Shown: positions 5,534 through 5,567 of the stretch, piece by piece | Position numbering within the stretch: position 1 is the first letter of the stretch | Layout: every line of letters starts with the position of its first letter | Assembly (NCBI GenBank): GCA_029945985.1 | Contig: JAQSDP010000158.1 | Coordinates: forward strand, 1-5,567 | Source of the DNA: a bacterium | Lineage (GTDB): Bacteria; Acidobacteriota; Blastocatellia; Pyrinomonadales; Pyrinomonadaceae | Length of the DNA: 5,567 nucleotides | Direction: 5' to 3' | Program-made: the position numbers and the translations under genes | The notes under the pieces: model-generated | Told to the model about the DNA's origin: nothing | What the model saw: the letters and a program-made list of their open reading frames with translations, nothing else | Database searches by the model: none

Positions 5534-5553
5534 AACTTTTCCGGCCAGAGGTC

Positions 5554-5567
5554 AGCGGCTAACCGCT
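5554..5567 (-). other. Small hairpin in the rplS upstream region, cut by the window edge
   Basis: AGCGG-TTAG-CCGCT on the minus strand forms a 5-bp stem with a 4-base loop and ends 20 bases before the rplS start. It reaches the last base of the window, so the stem may be longer. Nothing else is recognisable in 5534-5567 except the rplS ribosome-binding site. Confidence 0.3.

Noticed and set aside
1..5567. Defence, toxin-antitoxin, phage or transposon cluster
   Set aside because: All genes are of housekeeping or general metabolic type with similar composition. There are no terminal repeats, integrase, transposase or array repeats.

Overview
The window looks like ordinary chromosomal DNA from a free-living bacterium with balanced to slightly GC-rich composition and very tight gene packing. 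A Tat-type signal peptide, a trmD/rplS/rnhB-like neighbourhood and the style of the proteins would fit a soil acidobacterium (Blastocatellia/Pyrinomonadales-like). That placement is an impression from reading, not a database result. I see no mobile element, CRISPR array, rRNA or tRNA.

Left two thirds (1-3997, plus strand): one compact run of six genes reading rightward. They are the 3' part of pdxH (pyridoxamine 5'-phosphate oxidase), a GNAT acetyltransferase, an exported alpha/beta-hydrolase, a small polytopic membrane protein with an HExxH motif (M50-like, uncharacterised), a short-chain dehydrogenase/reductase, and a YycJ/WalJ/VicX-type metallo-beta-lactamase-fold hydrolase. From the acetyltransferase on, every junction overlaps: three are ATGA start/stop overlaps and one is a 28-base overlap. 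Co-transcription and translational coupling are therefore likely. The products do not form a pathway I recognise. The trio of exported hydrolase, HExxH membrane protein and SDR is the most interesting unexplained part.

Right third (4001-5533, minus strand): rplS (ribosomal protein L19), then a Tat-exported antibiotic-biosynthesis-monooxygenase (ABM) domain protein, then rnhB (RNase HII). rplS and rnhB are classical neighbours; the exported ABM gene between them is unusual. A perfect GC-rich inverted repeat sits exactly at the ABM start codon. The ABM-rnhB gap holds complementary arms that could form alternative hairpins, and a consensus TATAAT lies 7 bases before a GTG start for rnhB.

The two gene runs converge with only 3 bases between stop codons (3998-4000), where an imperfect inverted repeat could act on either transcript. 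No stretch over 300 bases lacks a gene. I did not find a convincing wholly new system. The best leads are the HExxH membrane family and the regulatory-looking structures around the ABM gene.
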